From: Hyphomonas sp.
GTDB lineage: Bacteria; Pseudomonadota; Alphaproteobacteria; Caulobacterales; Hyphomonadaceae
NCBI GenBank assembly: GCA_017792365.1
Contig: CP051229.1
Coordinates: 1,178,001 to 1,242,000 of the forward strand
Direction: 5' to 3'
DNA: 64,000 nt
The notes under the pieces are model-generated. The model saw only the letters and a list, made by a program, of their open reading frames with translations, was not told where the DNA came from and did not search any database. Positions within the stretch are counted from its first letter, which is position 1. Each line of letters opens with the position of its first letter. The position numbers and the translations under genes are program-made. Of the stretch, positions 9,596 through 18,266 are shown one piece after another.

Positions 9596-12217
9596 ATGCG
9601 CACCGATACGCCGCCTGCCGTCCGCCTGTCCGACTATCGCCCCTACCCATACCGGGTGGACTCCGTGCGCCTGGAATTCGACCTCCAGCCCGACGCAACC
9701 CGCGTCCTCGCGAAACTGAAGCTCTCGCGCATCGCATCCGAAGCAACGCCCCTGCGACTCGACGGCGAGCAGCTCGAACTCGTTTCGCTGAAACTGAATG
9801 GCGAAGCTCTCGATGAAAGCGCCTACGCTGTCGACGCCGAAAGCCTCACCATCCATCAACCCGGCGAAGCGTTCGAACTTGCAATCGAAACGCTGATCTC
9901 ACCGGAAACGAACACCGCCCTATCCGGCCTTTACATGTCCGGCGGCCGCTTCTGCACCCAGTGCGAGGCCGAAGGCTTCCGCCGCATCACCTACTTCCCC
10001 GACCGCCCGGATGTCCTCGCCCCCTACACGGTCAGGATCGAAGCGCCCAAGCAGTTTCCCTTCCTGCTGTCCAACGGCAATCCGCTCGCAGCCGGCAAGC
10101 TGGAGGCGAACCGCCACTTTGCCGAGTGGGACGATCCCCACCCGAAGCCATCCTACCTCTTCGCGCTCGTGGCCGGCGACTTTGATGTTCTCGAAGACGC
10201 CTTCACCACACGCTCCGGCCGCCCCGCTAAGCTCGCGATCTACGTCGAGAAGGGCGATGCGCCCCGCGCCGCCTACGCGATGGACGCCCTGAAACGCTCG
10301 ATGCGTTGGGACGAGGACGTGTTCGGTCGCGAATACGATCTCGACATCTTCCAGATCGTGGCTGTCCGCGACTTCAACTTCGGCGCAATGGAGAATAAGG
10401 GGCTCAACATCTTCAACTCGGCCTACGTTCTGGCCGACGGCGAAACCGCGACGGATGCGGACTTCGAAGCGATCGAAAGCATCGTGGCGCACGAATACTT
10501 CCACAACTGGACCGGCAACCGCATCACCTGCCGCGACTGGTTCCAGCTCTGTCTCAAGGAAGGCCTGACCGTCTATCGCGATCAGGAATTTTCCCAGGAT
10601 ATGCGTTCGCGCGGCGTCCGCCGCATCAAGGATGTCATCCGGCTTCGCGCCCGGCAGTTCGCCGAAGACGGCGGCCCCCTCGCCCACGCCGTACGCCCCG
10701 ATGCATACGCGCGGATCGACAATCTCTACACGGCCACGGTCTACGAAAAGGGCTCCGAGATCATCCGCATGCTGCGCCAGCTCATTGGCGAACAAGCCTT
10801 CTGGTCCGGCATGGATAAATACTTCGAAAAACACGACGGCGATGCGGCGACCATCGAAGACTTCATCGCCTGCTTCCAACCGTTCACTGACGAAGACCTC
10901 GCCGCGTTCTCGCACTGGTATGCGCAAGCAGGCACACCTTCGGTCGAAGCCGAAACAAGTTTCGACTCCGCGACGGGCGCAGCGACCCTGAGCCTGAAGC
11001 AGGCAACGCGACCCACGCCCGGTCAGCCAGACAAACGCGCGCTACCCATCCCGCTGCGCGTCGCCCTGTTTGACGACAACGGCGCAAAGCTCACGACCGC
11101 CCATAACCAGCAGCATGCTGACGAGCACACCATCGTCCTGCACGCACCAGAGGCGGAATTCGTGTTCGAGAATGTGGGCAGCCCACCGCTGATATCCCTG
11201 AACCGCGGCTTCTCTGCCCCGATACGCCTCAGCGACGGCCTCGATGAACAGTCCCGCTGCCGTCTGGCCGGCGCGGATGATGATGCGTTCGCCAGCTGGA
11301 ATGGCCTGCAACAGGTCGCCCGAAACATCATGATCGACGCGGCGCGATCCGGGGAAGACGTCGACCCGCAACGCGCAGCAACCTGGGCGACAGCGGTCAG
11401 GCAAGCCGTGGAGGGCGCAGTTGCACAGGACACGGAGCTTGCCGCGCTACTCCTGCACATCCCCACCGTCAGTGACCTGACGCAGGAGATCACGCCCGCC
11501 GACCCGGACCTGATCCACCGCCAACGCCTCGACCTCCGCCGCACGCTGGCAAAGGAGCTAGAAGCGCTGCTGACGGAACACGCTTCCCATCCATCGGAAG
11601 GACCCGATGCGATGTCCGCCGACGCCGTGGGGCGTCGGGCAATGAAGTCCATGGCGCTCTCGCTCCTGTCGACGTTGGGCGCGGCACACGAACAGCTCAT
11701 TCTCGGCGCGTTCAACGAAGCGCGCACCATGACGGAATCGCTGGCAGGCCTCTCCGCGCTGTCGGGCATCGACTCCCCCGCGTTCGACGACGCGCTCGCG
11801 CGCTTCGAGGCAAAGTGGAAGTCCATGCCGCTGATCATGGACAAGTGGTATTCCGTACAGGCCAGCTCACCGCGCGCCGACATCCGCAAACGGCTCGAAA
11901 CCCTGCGCGGCCGATCCGACTTCGACCTGAAGAACCCAAACCGCGTCCGCGCGCTCGCCGCAGCGTTTGGCATGAACAATACGGTGGCGTTCAATGCGCC
12001 TGATGGCTGGGGCTATGACTTCCTTGCGTCCATCATTCGCGAGGTCGATGGCCTCAACCCCGCTCTGTCAGCCAGGCTTGCAACCGCCTTCGAAAGCTGG
12101 CGCGGCCTGACCGCCGACCGTCAGGAAAAGGCTCAAGCGACCCTCGAAGCGCTCGCCGGCTCCGGGCTCTCCCAGAACGCCGCCGATATCGTCGGCCGGG
12201 CGCTGGCGCAGGACTGA
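9596..12217 (+). CDS. pepN: Aminopeptidase N (M1 family)
   Basis: PepN removes N-terminal residues from peptides in the cytoplasm. The 873-residue length is normal for the alphaproteobacterial form. The exopeptidase motif GAMEN is at residues 263-267. The zinc motif HEYFH is at 299-303, with the third ligand E322 in LCLKEGLTVYRD. The C-terminal ERAP1-like helical domain is present (FDDALARFEAKWKSMPLIMDKW, shortened here to its core DALARFEAKWK, and NPNRVRALAAAFGMNN). The frame is unbroken, unlike many neighbours. The ATG follows GGGGAACC. Confidence 0.96.
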   Translation: MRTDTPPAVRLSDYRPYPYRVDSVRLEFDLQPDATRVLAKLKLSRIASEATPLRLDGEQLELVSLKLNGEALDESAYAVDAESLTIHQPGEAFELAIETLISPETNTALSGLYMSGGRFCTQCEAEGFRRITYFPDRPDVLAPYTVRIEAPKQFPFLLSNGNPLAAGKLEANRHFAEWDDPHPKPSYLFALVAGDFDVLEDAFTTRSGRPAKLAIYVEKGDAPRAAYAMDALKRSMRWDEDVFGREYDLDIFQIVAVRDFNFGAMENKGLNIFNSAYVLADGETATDADFEAIESIVAHEYFHNWTGNRITCRDWFQLCLKEGLTVYRDQEFSQDMRSRGVRRIKDVIRLRARQFAEDGGPLAHAVRPDAYARIDNLYTATVYEKGSEIIRMLRQLIGEQAFWSGMDKYFEKHDGDAATIEDFIACFQPFTDEDLAAFSHWYAQAGTPSVEAETSFDSATGAATLSLKQATRPTPGQPDKRALPIPLRVALFDDNGAKLTTAHNQQHADEHTIVLHAPEAEFVFENVGSPPLISLNRGFSAPIRLSDGLDEQSRCRLAGADDDAFASWNGLQQVARNIMIDAARSGEDVDPQRAATWATAVRQAVEGAVAQDTELAALLLHIPTVSDLTQEITPADPDLIHRQRLDLRRTLAKELEALLTEHASHPSEGPDAMSADAVGRRAMKSMALSLLSTLGAAHEQLILGAFNEARTMTESLAGLSALSGIDSPAFDDALARFEAKWKSMPLIMDKWYSVQASSPRADIRKRLETLRGRSDFDLKNPNRVRALAAAFGMNNTVAFNAPDGWGYDFLASIIREVDGLNPALSARLATAFESWRGLTADRQEKAQATLEALAGSGLSQNAADIVGRALAQD

Positions 12218-12323
12218 CTGCAGGCCCGCCGACACGACATTCCGATGATGGTTAGTTAACCTCGGAATAATCAAATATCCGCAAGATGGCGTGTTGTGTG
12301 CTTGTAGATTGAATGTATCGCCA

Positions 12324-13451
12324 ATGGCGCTGACGTCGCATGATAGCGATCAATATCGCGATTTCGCATTCGCCGCAGCGGACCTGCTCGTCTCTATAGA
12401 TGGCAATGGTCGCATCCTGCAGGCGATCGGCGATGCGCACCTCATGCACCATCCGTCCACCGACCGTCTGCTGGGCCTCGACGCGCTGACGCTCATCAGC
12501 GAAGGCGAAGCCAGCCGCCTCCGGCAGGAGCTGTGGGCGCTGGCGCCCGGCCGACGCATCGCATGGCAGGATGTCCACTCGATCGACGGCGGCCGCACAA
12601 TCGTCGCCCGGCACAATTCCGGCGAGCCCGGCCGCTTCTCACTGGCGCTCTCCCGCACCCCGAGCATCGGTCGCGTTCGCGGCGACAGCGCCTCAGAATT
12701 GCTTGCCGACCGCTTTCGCGAAATCGTCATGAACGGCCGTCTGATGGCCGCACGCCAGCCCGTCGTGGCCCTCCGCACCGGGCAGGTCAGCCACTACGAA
12801 GTGCTCGCCCGCTTCAACGGCGACGAGTCCCCCAGCGGCCTGATCTCCGCCGCAGAGAAAAGCGGTCAGATCAGCCACCTCGACTATGTGATGGTCGCAG
12901 CCGCATCTGCTCGCCTGCAGGGACAGCCCGATCCGGCATTCCGCCTGGCCGTGAACATCTCCGGCGACTCGATCCAGAACGTCTCCGTCGTTGAAGAGCT
13001 TTGCGCCGTCATCACCGGCCACGCCTTTGATCGCTCGCGCCTCATCCTCGAAATCACCGAGTCCGCCGAAATCGAAGACATCGAGACCGCGTCGCGCGCC
13101 GTCACCATGCTTCGCGACAGCGGCATTTCCGTCGCGCTCGACGATTTCGGCGCCGGCGCAGCCTCCTTCAACTATCTCCGCTCTCTTGATGTCGACAGCC
13201 TCAAGTTCGACGGCAGCTTCCTCAAGGCCTCGACCATGAACAACCGTACGCAGGCCCTGCTGCGGAACATCTCGCGCATGTGCGCCGAACTGAACATCTC
13301 GTCAGTCGGCGAGCGCGTCGAAACCCAGGGCGAACTCCGCTTCCTGCAGGAGACCGGTGTGCGGTACGCGCAGGGCTTTCTCTTCGGACAACCTCGCATC
13401 GACGAGGACTTCTTCGTGCGCAGGCGAACGTCTGCGAAAAACGCAGCATAG
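12324..13451 (+). CDS. EAL-domain protein with N-terminal PAS-like domain
   Basis: EAL domains hydrolyse cyclic di-GMP or bind it. Residues 1-130 look like a PAS-type sensory domain (ADLLVSIDGNGRILQAIGD, LGLDALTLISEGE). The EAL domain follows, with EVLARF in place of the EAL motif, NISGDSIQN, LEITESAEIED, the metal-site DDFGAG, LKFDGSF, GERVETQ and YAQGFLFGQP. Most catalytic positions are kept, so activity is plausible, but the unusual GERVET in place of EGVET leaves a sensor role open. It lies 35 bases upstream of the response regulator. The ATG was chosen over an in-frame GTG at 12291; neither has a strong ribosome site. Confidence 0.88.
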   Translation: MALTSHDSDQYRDFAFAAADLLVSIDGNGRILQAIGDAHLMHHPSTDRLLGLDALTLISEGEASRLRQELWALAPGRRIAWQDVHSIDGGRTIVARHNSGEPGRFSLALSRTPSIGRVRGDSASELLADRFREIVMNGRLMAARQPVVALRTGQVSHYEVLARFNGDESPSGLISAAEKSGQISHLDYVMVAAASARLQGQPDPAFRLAVNISGDSIQNVSVVEELCAVITGHAFDRSRLILEITESAEIEDIETASRAVTMLRDSGISVALDDFGAGAASFNYLRSLDVDSLKFDGSFLKASTMNNRTQALLRNISRMCAELNISSVGERVETQGELRFLQETGVRYAQGFLFGQPRIDEDFFVRRRTSAKNAA

Positions 13452-13486
13452 CGACGGGCGATATGGCCGAACGCAGAATACACCGG

Positions 13487-14002
13487 ATGAAAGTGCTGAT
13501 TGTCGACGACAATCATCACATGGTGAACATCGTGAAGACGATCCTGCGCGGCTTGGGGTTGAAGGATTTCTTCGACGCCCGCAGTCCCATTGAGGCGCTC
13601 GAGTTGCTGCGCACCACGCCGGTCGATCTCATTATCACGGACTACGCCATGGAGCCGGTCGACGGGTTCCAGTTCGTCAAGAAACTCCGTGCCGCGGAAG
13701 ACAATCAGACCAGGTTTGTCCCGGTCATCATGCTGACCGCCTATTCCGAGAAATCGCGGGTCGAAGCCGCACGCGATTCAGGCGTCAACGAGTTCTGCAC
13801 CAAGCCCGTGACCGCCGAAGAACTCTACAAGAAAGTCCGCTCCATCGTGAACCACCCCCGCACGTTCGTTCGCACCAAGGCCTATTTCGGTCCCGACAGG
13901 CGACGCCGCGACGGCGACCATTTCGAGGGCGAAGAGCGTCGGGATGCCGATCGCGACGAGACCGTGGAACCGCCTGCGCCGAAGACAACCGTACCCGTTT
14001 AA
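13487..14002 (+). CDS. Single-domain response regulator (CheY-like) with charged tail
   Basis: The receiver domain fills residues 1-120, with the acidic pair DD at 7-8, the phosphorylation site D52 in LIITDYAM, the switch Thr in VIMLTAYS and the Lys in CTKPVT. A tail of about 50 residues follows (KAYFGPDRRRR, then an acidic Pro-rich end) and has no DNA-binding domain. The output is therefore probably protein-protein contact. It lies between the EAL gene and the PleC-like kinase on the same strand, suggesting one signalling unit. An alternative start at 13463 adds MAERRIHR. Confidence 0.88.
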   Translation: MKVLIVDDNHHMVNIVKTILRGLGLKDFFDARSPIEALELLRTTPVDLIITDYAMEPVDGFQFVKKLRAAEDNQTRFVPVIMLTAYSEKSRVEAARDSGVNEFCTKPVTAEELYKKVRSIVNHPRTFVRTKAYFGPDRRRRDGDHFEGEERRDADRDETVEPPAPKTTVPV

Positions 14003-14069
14003 GTCGCATTTGAGACCGCTCACGCGCGGCCGGCATGAGCGCAGGTAAAATCATCCACAGCGCTAACAG

Positions 14070-14084
14070 TTAAGACCCGCTTAA
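14070..14084 (+). promoter_or_regulatory. Full CtrA box (TTAA-N7-TTAA)
   Basis: TTAAGACCCGCTTAA, followed by CC, matches the CtrA site consensus TTAA-N7-TTAAC. It sits 60 bases upstream of the PleC-like kinase start and after the response-regulator stop. CtrA is the master cell-cycle regulator of Caulobacterales and other alphaproteobacteria, and PleC acts upstream of it. Confidence 0.7.
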
Positions 14085-14143
14085 CCCTTTCTCAGCTTCT
14101 CGAATCGAAGACTGGTGCGGCAGTAGAGAACGGGATCCATTGC

Positions 14144-16744
14144 GTGGTCGCATCGGCCAGAACCGCCTCACGGGATGAACCGGAGCCGGCCGCTGAAAGG
14201 CGGATTCCGGTCGTGGTCCTGTGCGTCCTGTTCGCTGCATTCGCAGGCGCTCTCGGCATTAAGGGCTATGAAGACTACAGGTCGACAACCGAGCAGCAGC
14301 TCCTGTCGACGGTGAGCGCATCGCAGGCGCTCGCAGGCAATGTCGGCGCAGCTCTCGCTGAACGCCGGACCCAGCTCGAAACGCTCCTCGCGGTCAACGC
14401 CAGCGCCGGCCGCATACGCGATCTCGGCAACTTCACCCGCGTCCAGAACGGCGCGCCGGCGGAGGGCCGCTGGACCGCGATCAGCGAAACCGGAGAAGTC
14501 GAGATCTTCGCCCGCTCGCCGCGAGGCGACTGGGTCGGCGCGGCGGTGCCCGCCGAGGCCATTCTCCCGGAGGAAACGCCCAATCAGCAAGCCGTCCTCG
14601 TCGAAGCCACGCCGTCTTCGGCCTTCCTCAATGCCAGCGGCGTGCGAACTGCACGCGCCTGCTCTTCCGTGCTCGACAGCGCACTGGCGGTCTGTCTCTC
14701 GCGTCCCGCTCCGCTCCTGAACCAGTCCAACCTCTACACGCTCTTCGTCTATGCACTGCTGATCCTCGCCCCGGCGCTGGCTGTGCTCGGCCTCGTACAG
14801 ACGCTCGGGCCCATACAGAAAAAGCCCGGCGCTCCCCGTCCTGTCTCCGGGCCCGCCCTGCCGCCGCCAACACTTGGCGCGGGCGCCAACGCCATGCCTG
14901 ACTATGAGGTCCCCGGTCTCGTCGGGTTCTGGAAGTTCACCCCGCGCACCCTCACCGTCACCCTTGGCGACGGCGCCGCAGCAATGATCGGCGCCCCTTT
15001 CGGCGGCGACATGTCTCTCGAAGACTTCTTGGAGCTGATGAGCGCTGAGGAAGGCCGCGCTCTGCGCGAAGCGCTAACCACCGCCACAGCGCTCGACGAC
15101 ATCTCGGTGATCTTCTCCGTCCGCACCCCTGCCGGCAGGAAACAGTATTTCGAGATGATCGGCGGCGCCTCGGACGGCAAGTATTCCGGCGCACTGCTCA
15201 ACGTTACCGATCGCATTCAAGCCAAGCTCAACTCCCGGAAAGCAGAGACCGTCACGCGCGCGGCGATCGACGCTCACCCCGGCCCCTTCGCCGTCTGGGA
15301 CAATCGCAAGCGGCTCACACGCTGGAACACGGCGTTCATGCGTGACTTCAACCTCGAGAAGTCGACGCTCTATGTCGGCGCCTCATATGATTTCGTGATG
15401 TCCGAGATTTCTCGCTTCGTCCGCGTCGAACGCCCCTTGGGCGACGATTCCACTGCGCGCGAGCTATACCTGATCTCCGGCCGCTGGATACGGCTGCAGG
15501 ACCGTCGCACATCGAACAGCGACCTCATCACGGTCGGCCTCGACATCACCAGCCTCAAGCAGCACGAACACTCGCTCTCCAAGTCGGAGCGCAAGCAGCG
15601 CACGATCATCGCAGAACTCCAGCGCAGCCGCGGCCAGTCCCAGGCGCTCGCCCGCCGCTTCGCCGAGGAAAAGGCCAAGGCCGAACGCGCCAGCAACGCC
15701 AAATCCGTCTTTCTCGCGTCGATGAGCCACGAGCTGCGCACGCCCCTGAACGCGATCAACGGCTTCTCCGAGATGATCGCCAAGGAGGTCTACGGCGAGC
15801 TGGGAGACAAACGCTACAAGGGCTACGCCGAAGACATTCTCGAGTCGGGCCAGCACCTGCTCGACATGATCAACGACATTCTGGACATGGCGAAGATCGA
15901 GGCCGGCAAGATGCAGATCTCCCGCCGCCTGATCGACCCGTCCGACGCCGTCGACAGCGCAGTCCGCCTCATCCGTCGCCGCGCCAGCGACAAGAAGGTG
16001 ACGTTGTCATTCGACCCCGACGACGAGCTTCCCGAAATCCAGGGCGACCACCTCGCCATCAAACAGATGACGCTCAACCTGATCTCAAACGCGATCAAGT
16101 TTACCGACGAGGGCGGACGCATCATGGTCGCGGTCACGCGCGAGGATGCATGGATCATCATCCGCGTGGCGGACACTGGCGTCGGGATTTCACCGGAAGA
16201 CCTGCCCCGCCTGGCGCAGCCCTTCGAGCAAGCCTCATCGAATGACGGCCGCAACCTGAAGGGCACCGGTCTTGGTCTCGCGCTCACCAAGTCATTTGCA
16301 GAGATGCATGGCGGCCGCCTCGCGATCGAAAGCACGCTCGGCCAAGGTACGACCGTGTCGATTTTCCTGCCGGTGTCATCGCCGGGCGATGCGGACGCCG
16401 AACCGTCCATTCAGGAAACGGAAGCAGCCGACGCCGCAAACGCGCCGCTGGGTTTCTCTCAATTCGTAGGAGCGCCAGGCGTCGCCGACGCGCCCAGGGC
16501 GCCCTCGTTGACGTCTCCATCCGGGTTCACCACCGGACGCGGATTGGCGCGCTGCACCCGGGCGTTGTACGGCGTCAGCAACCCAACCGCAGCCGTCGCC
16601 CGCGCTTCGGCAGGCATTTCCTCAAGATGGCGAATGAGAATGTCTTCGGCGCGCCGCTGGAGGCGCTGTTCCTTGTGCTGGAACACCACTACGGCGTCAC
16701 GCAATTCCTGCTCGTCAAACGGCTCCTTGAGCGCCGCCTCGTAG
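14144..16744 (+). CDS. pleC: PleC-like membrane sensor histidine kinase
   Basis: PleC is the polar kinase/phosphatase that acts on DivK and PleD in Caulobacterales. Two membrane segments (about residues 23-42 and 198-220) flank a periplasmic domain of about 150 residues. Two PAS-like regions follow (about 255-470), then a coiled coil, then the dimerisation domain with H529 in SHELRTPLNAINGFSEMI. The segment GDKRYKGYAEDILESGQHLL is very PleC-like. ATPase motifs are NLISNAIKFT, ADTGVGIS and GTGLGLALTKS. The start is GTG. The kinase domain ends near 16380; the frame then runs antisense through the converging gene to 16744. A lost frame near 16450 with a stop at 16467 is more likely. Confidence 0.75.
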   Translation: MVASARTASRDEPEPAAERRIPVVVLCVLFAAFAGALGIKGYEDYRSTTEQQLLSTVSASQALAGNVGAALAERRTQLETLLAVNASAGRIRDLGNFTRVQNGAPAEGRWTAISETGEVEIFARSPRGDWVGAAVPAEAILPEETPNQQAVLVEATPSSAFLNASGVRTARACSSVLDSALAVCLSRPAPLLNQSNLYTLFVYALLILAPALAVLGLVQTLGPIQKKPGAPRPVSGPALPPPTLGAGANAMPDYEVPGLVGFWKFTPRTLTVTLGDGAAAMIGAPFGGDMSLEDFLELMSAEEGRALREALTTATALDDISVIFSVRTPAGRKQYFEMIGGASDGKYSGALLNVTDRIQAKLNSRKAETVTRAAIDAHPGPFAVWDNRKRLTRWNTAFMRDFNLEKSTLYVGASYDFVMSEISRFVRVERPLGDDSTARELYLISGRWIRLQDRRTSNSDLITVGLDITSLKQHEHSLSKSERKQRTIIAELQRSRGQSQALARRFAEEKAKAERASNAKSVFLASMSHELRTPLNAINGFSEMIAKEVYGELGDKRYKGYAEDILESGQHLLDMINDILDMAKIEAGKMQISRRLIDPSDAVDSAVRLIRRRASDKKVTLSFDPDDELPEIQGDHLAIKQMTLNLISNAIKFTDEGGRIMVAVTREDAWIIIRVADTGVGISPEDLPRLAQPFEQASSNDGRNLKGTGLGLALTKSFAEMHGGRLAIESTLGQGTTVSIFLPVSSPGDADAEPSIQETEAADAANAPLGFSQFVGAPGVADAPRAPSLTSPSGFTTGRGLARCTRALYGVSNPTAAVARASAGISSRWRMRMSSARRWRRCSLCWNTTTASRNSCSSNGSLSAAS

Positions 16745-17013
16745 ACCGCCCGGCCTGCGTCCTGAAGGCGTTGCCGCTCGGCCTCCATCGCCCGCCACTC
16801 ATCTCGCAACTGTTTGCTGAGATCGTCGCGATCGCGCTCCGGCAGCTGCTCCCATGCAGCAGCGACAACGTCCGACGTGGGCCCGTAACGCTCGAACTCC
16901 ATCTCCATCGCCGAAGGCTGCCCGCCGCCGACCAACCGACCGACCACGATCCCGATCAGGACCGCGTTCGCCGCGACCGACAACGCGAGATAAAGAGACT
17001 TTCCCTTGAGCAT
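16459..17013 (-). CDS. Periplasmic heavy-metal-sensor/CpxP-like protein
   Basis: This 184-residue protein has one N-terminal membrane segment (LYLALSVAANAVLIGIVVG) and a helical, charged periplasmic body rich in Glu, Arg and Gln. The body contains LPERDRDDLSKQLRDEWRAM and EPFDEQELRDAV, the pattern of the Spy/CpxP/CnrX metal-resistance family. It lies directly downstream of an ECF sigma factor and its putative anti-sigma, the usual setting for a periplasmic sensor that sets anti-sigma activity. What it binds is unknown. Confidence 0.75.
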   Translation of the reverse strand: MLKGKSLYLALSVAANAVLIGIVVGRLVGGGQPSAMEMEFERYGPTSDVVAAAWEQLPERDRDDLSKQLRDEWRAMEAERQRLQDAGRAVYEAALKEPFDEQELRDAVVVFQHKEQRLQRRAEDILIRHLEEMPAEARATAAVGLLTPYNARVQRANPRPVVNPDGDVNEGALGASATPGAPTN

Positions 17014-17022
17014 CTCAGTCCG

Positions 17023-17485
17023 TCACTCAGGATCGGCGACTGCAGAGAAGAACACTTCCCCGGCGCCTGCCTCGGTCAACGACAGCATCTGCGCATACTC
17101 GCCAGCCGAACGCGCCGTCCCCGGCGTACCGGCATAACCGACGAAGAACCCAAGGCCCAACGAGGCGGCGAGCGCGCCGCCCGCCATCCACTTCGCCGGA
17201 GCGATCTCTGCAAACCACCTGCGGCGCGCCCGCGGCGCATTCGCCGTCGGCGCCGAAGCGAGAATCCGACGCTCCAGCTCAATCGATGGCTCCTCTGACA
17301 TGTCCACGGCCAGCAGCGCATCGAACATGCGCTCGCTCTCCCAGACATCGCGCAGACGGTGAGGCGCATTTCGCATCAACGCCTCAGCCTGGATCCGCTC
17401 GTCCGCAGGCCACCGCGACAGCTCGGCGCCATAACAGCCGATCAGTTCGATGAAACGCGCCCGTCATGGCCGGGTTTTCACTCAT
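17023..17485 (-). CDS. Putative membrane anti-sigma factor, frameshifted at start
   Basis: The protein starts MSENPAM at an ATG that overlaps the sigma-factor stop by eight bases. One frame change near 17460-17470 (an extra G in GGG) leads into RFIELIGCYGAELSRWPADE, a typical cytoplasmic anti-sigma zone of about 90 residues. One membrane segment follows (WMAGGALAASLGLGFFVGY) and a short periplasmic tail. Overlap with the sigma gene and topology are the main grounds; sequence similarity was not tested. It would hold the ECF sigma factor inactive at the membrane. Confidence 0.7.
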
Positions 17486-18050
17486 CAGCCGGCCTCCAGC
17501 CGCTCAGAAGGTCCGCCCGCTCCTTGGCGAGAAGCGCCTTCAGCCCCCTCCTGCCCCGCGCCAGCCGGCTCTCGAGCGCATCAACGCTGATGCCCAACAC
17601 CTCAGCGGCGTCCTGGTTCGACTGTTCCTGAAAATAGCACAGGACGATTGCCGCCCGCTGCTGGTCGGGAAGCTGCCCAAGGGCGTCGCGCACGCGTTGC
17701 CGGCGCTGACGGTCCTCCAGCGCCTGTGTCGCAGATGCGCTGAGATCAGGGATATCCGGATGCACCTCGCCGGCAGTCCTGCCCGCCTTCCTGAGGCGGT
17801 CGAGGCACAGGTTCATCGCAACCCGGTGCATCCATGTTTCGAATTTGGCGCGGCCTGGCTCCCACCGTTCGGCATGCTTCCAGACGCGCAGAAACACCTC
17901 CTGCGCGACATCCTCGCCTTCAGCCCTGTCGCCAAGCATCCGGGCGCCAAGGGCCACCATCTTCGGAAGATGCCTGCGCATAAGCTCAGCGGCGGCGCGG
18001 CGATCACCCGCACCGATCTGACGAACCAGTTCCTCGTCCGGATCCTTCAT
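17478..18050 (-). CDS. ECF-family RNA polymerase sigma factor (RpoE-like)
   Basis: Region sigma2 is ELMRRHLPKMVALGARML, GEDVAQEVFLRVWKHAE and FETWMHRVAMNLCLDRLRK. Region sigma4 is LGQLPDQQRAAIVLCYFQEQ and AEVLGISVDALESRLARGRR. No sigma1.1 or sigma3 is present, so this is a group 4 factor of about 190 residues. The ATG at 18050 follows AAAGGCGAC; the frame is open further upstream but that part does not look like protein. It is the first gene of a sigma, anti-sigma, periplasmic-sensor operon and probably regulates itself. Confidence 0.92.
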   Translation of the reverse strand: MKDPDEELVRQIGAGDRRAAAELMRRHLPKMVALGARMLGDRAEGEDVAQEVFLRVWKHAERWEPGRAKFETWMHRVAMNLCLDRLRKAGRTAGEVHPDIPDLSASATQALEDRQRRQRVRDALGQLPDQQRAAIVLCYFQEQSNQDAAEVLGISVDALESRLARGRRGLKALLAKERADLLSGWRPADE

Positions 18051-18266
18051 GTCGCCTTTGCAGCCACCGGTCTTGGGAAACGGAGCAAAAATCGCAAAAA
18101 ACGGCTCCGTCCCACGCCCTTGTTGCGGGCGCGCAGCGTCATCATACGCACGTCGGTCCGGTTCCAGAATAGTCGCGATTGCTGAAATAGCCGGCATTTC
18201 TGGGCATTTCCGTTCACGAAGTGCGTTACCTCTCAGTTTAACGCGCCGCGGCACGGCTTCCGTCGC

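Noticed and set aside
16470-16744. C-terminal extension of the PleC-like kinase
   Set aside because: It lies antisense to the periplasmic sensor gene, is Arg/Ser-rich and has no domain character; it probably follows a lost frame near the true end.
18051-18266. GGAACC upstream of the ECF sigma factor as an autoregulatory -35 element
   Set aside because: The nearest CGTA-like -10 element is only about 11 bases away, too close for a normal ECF promoter.
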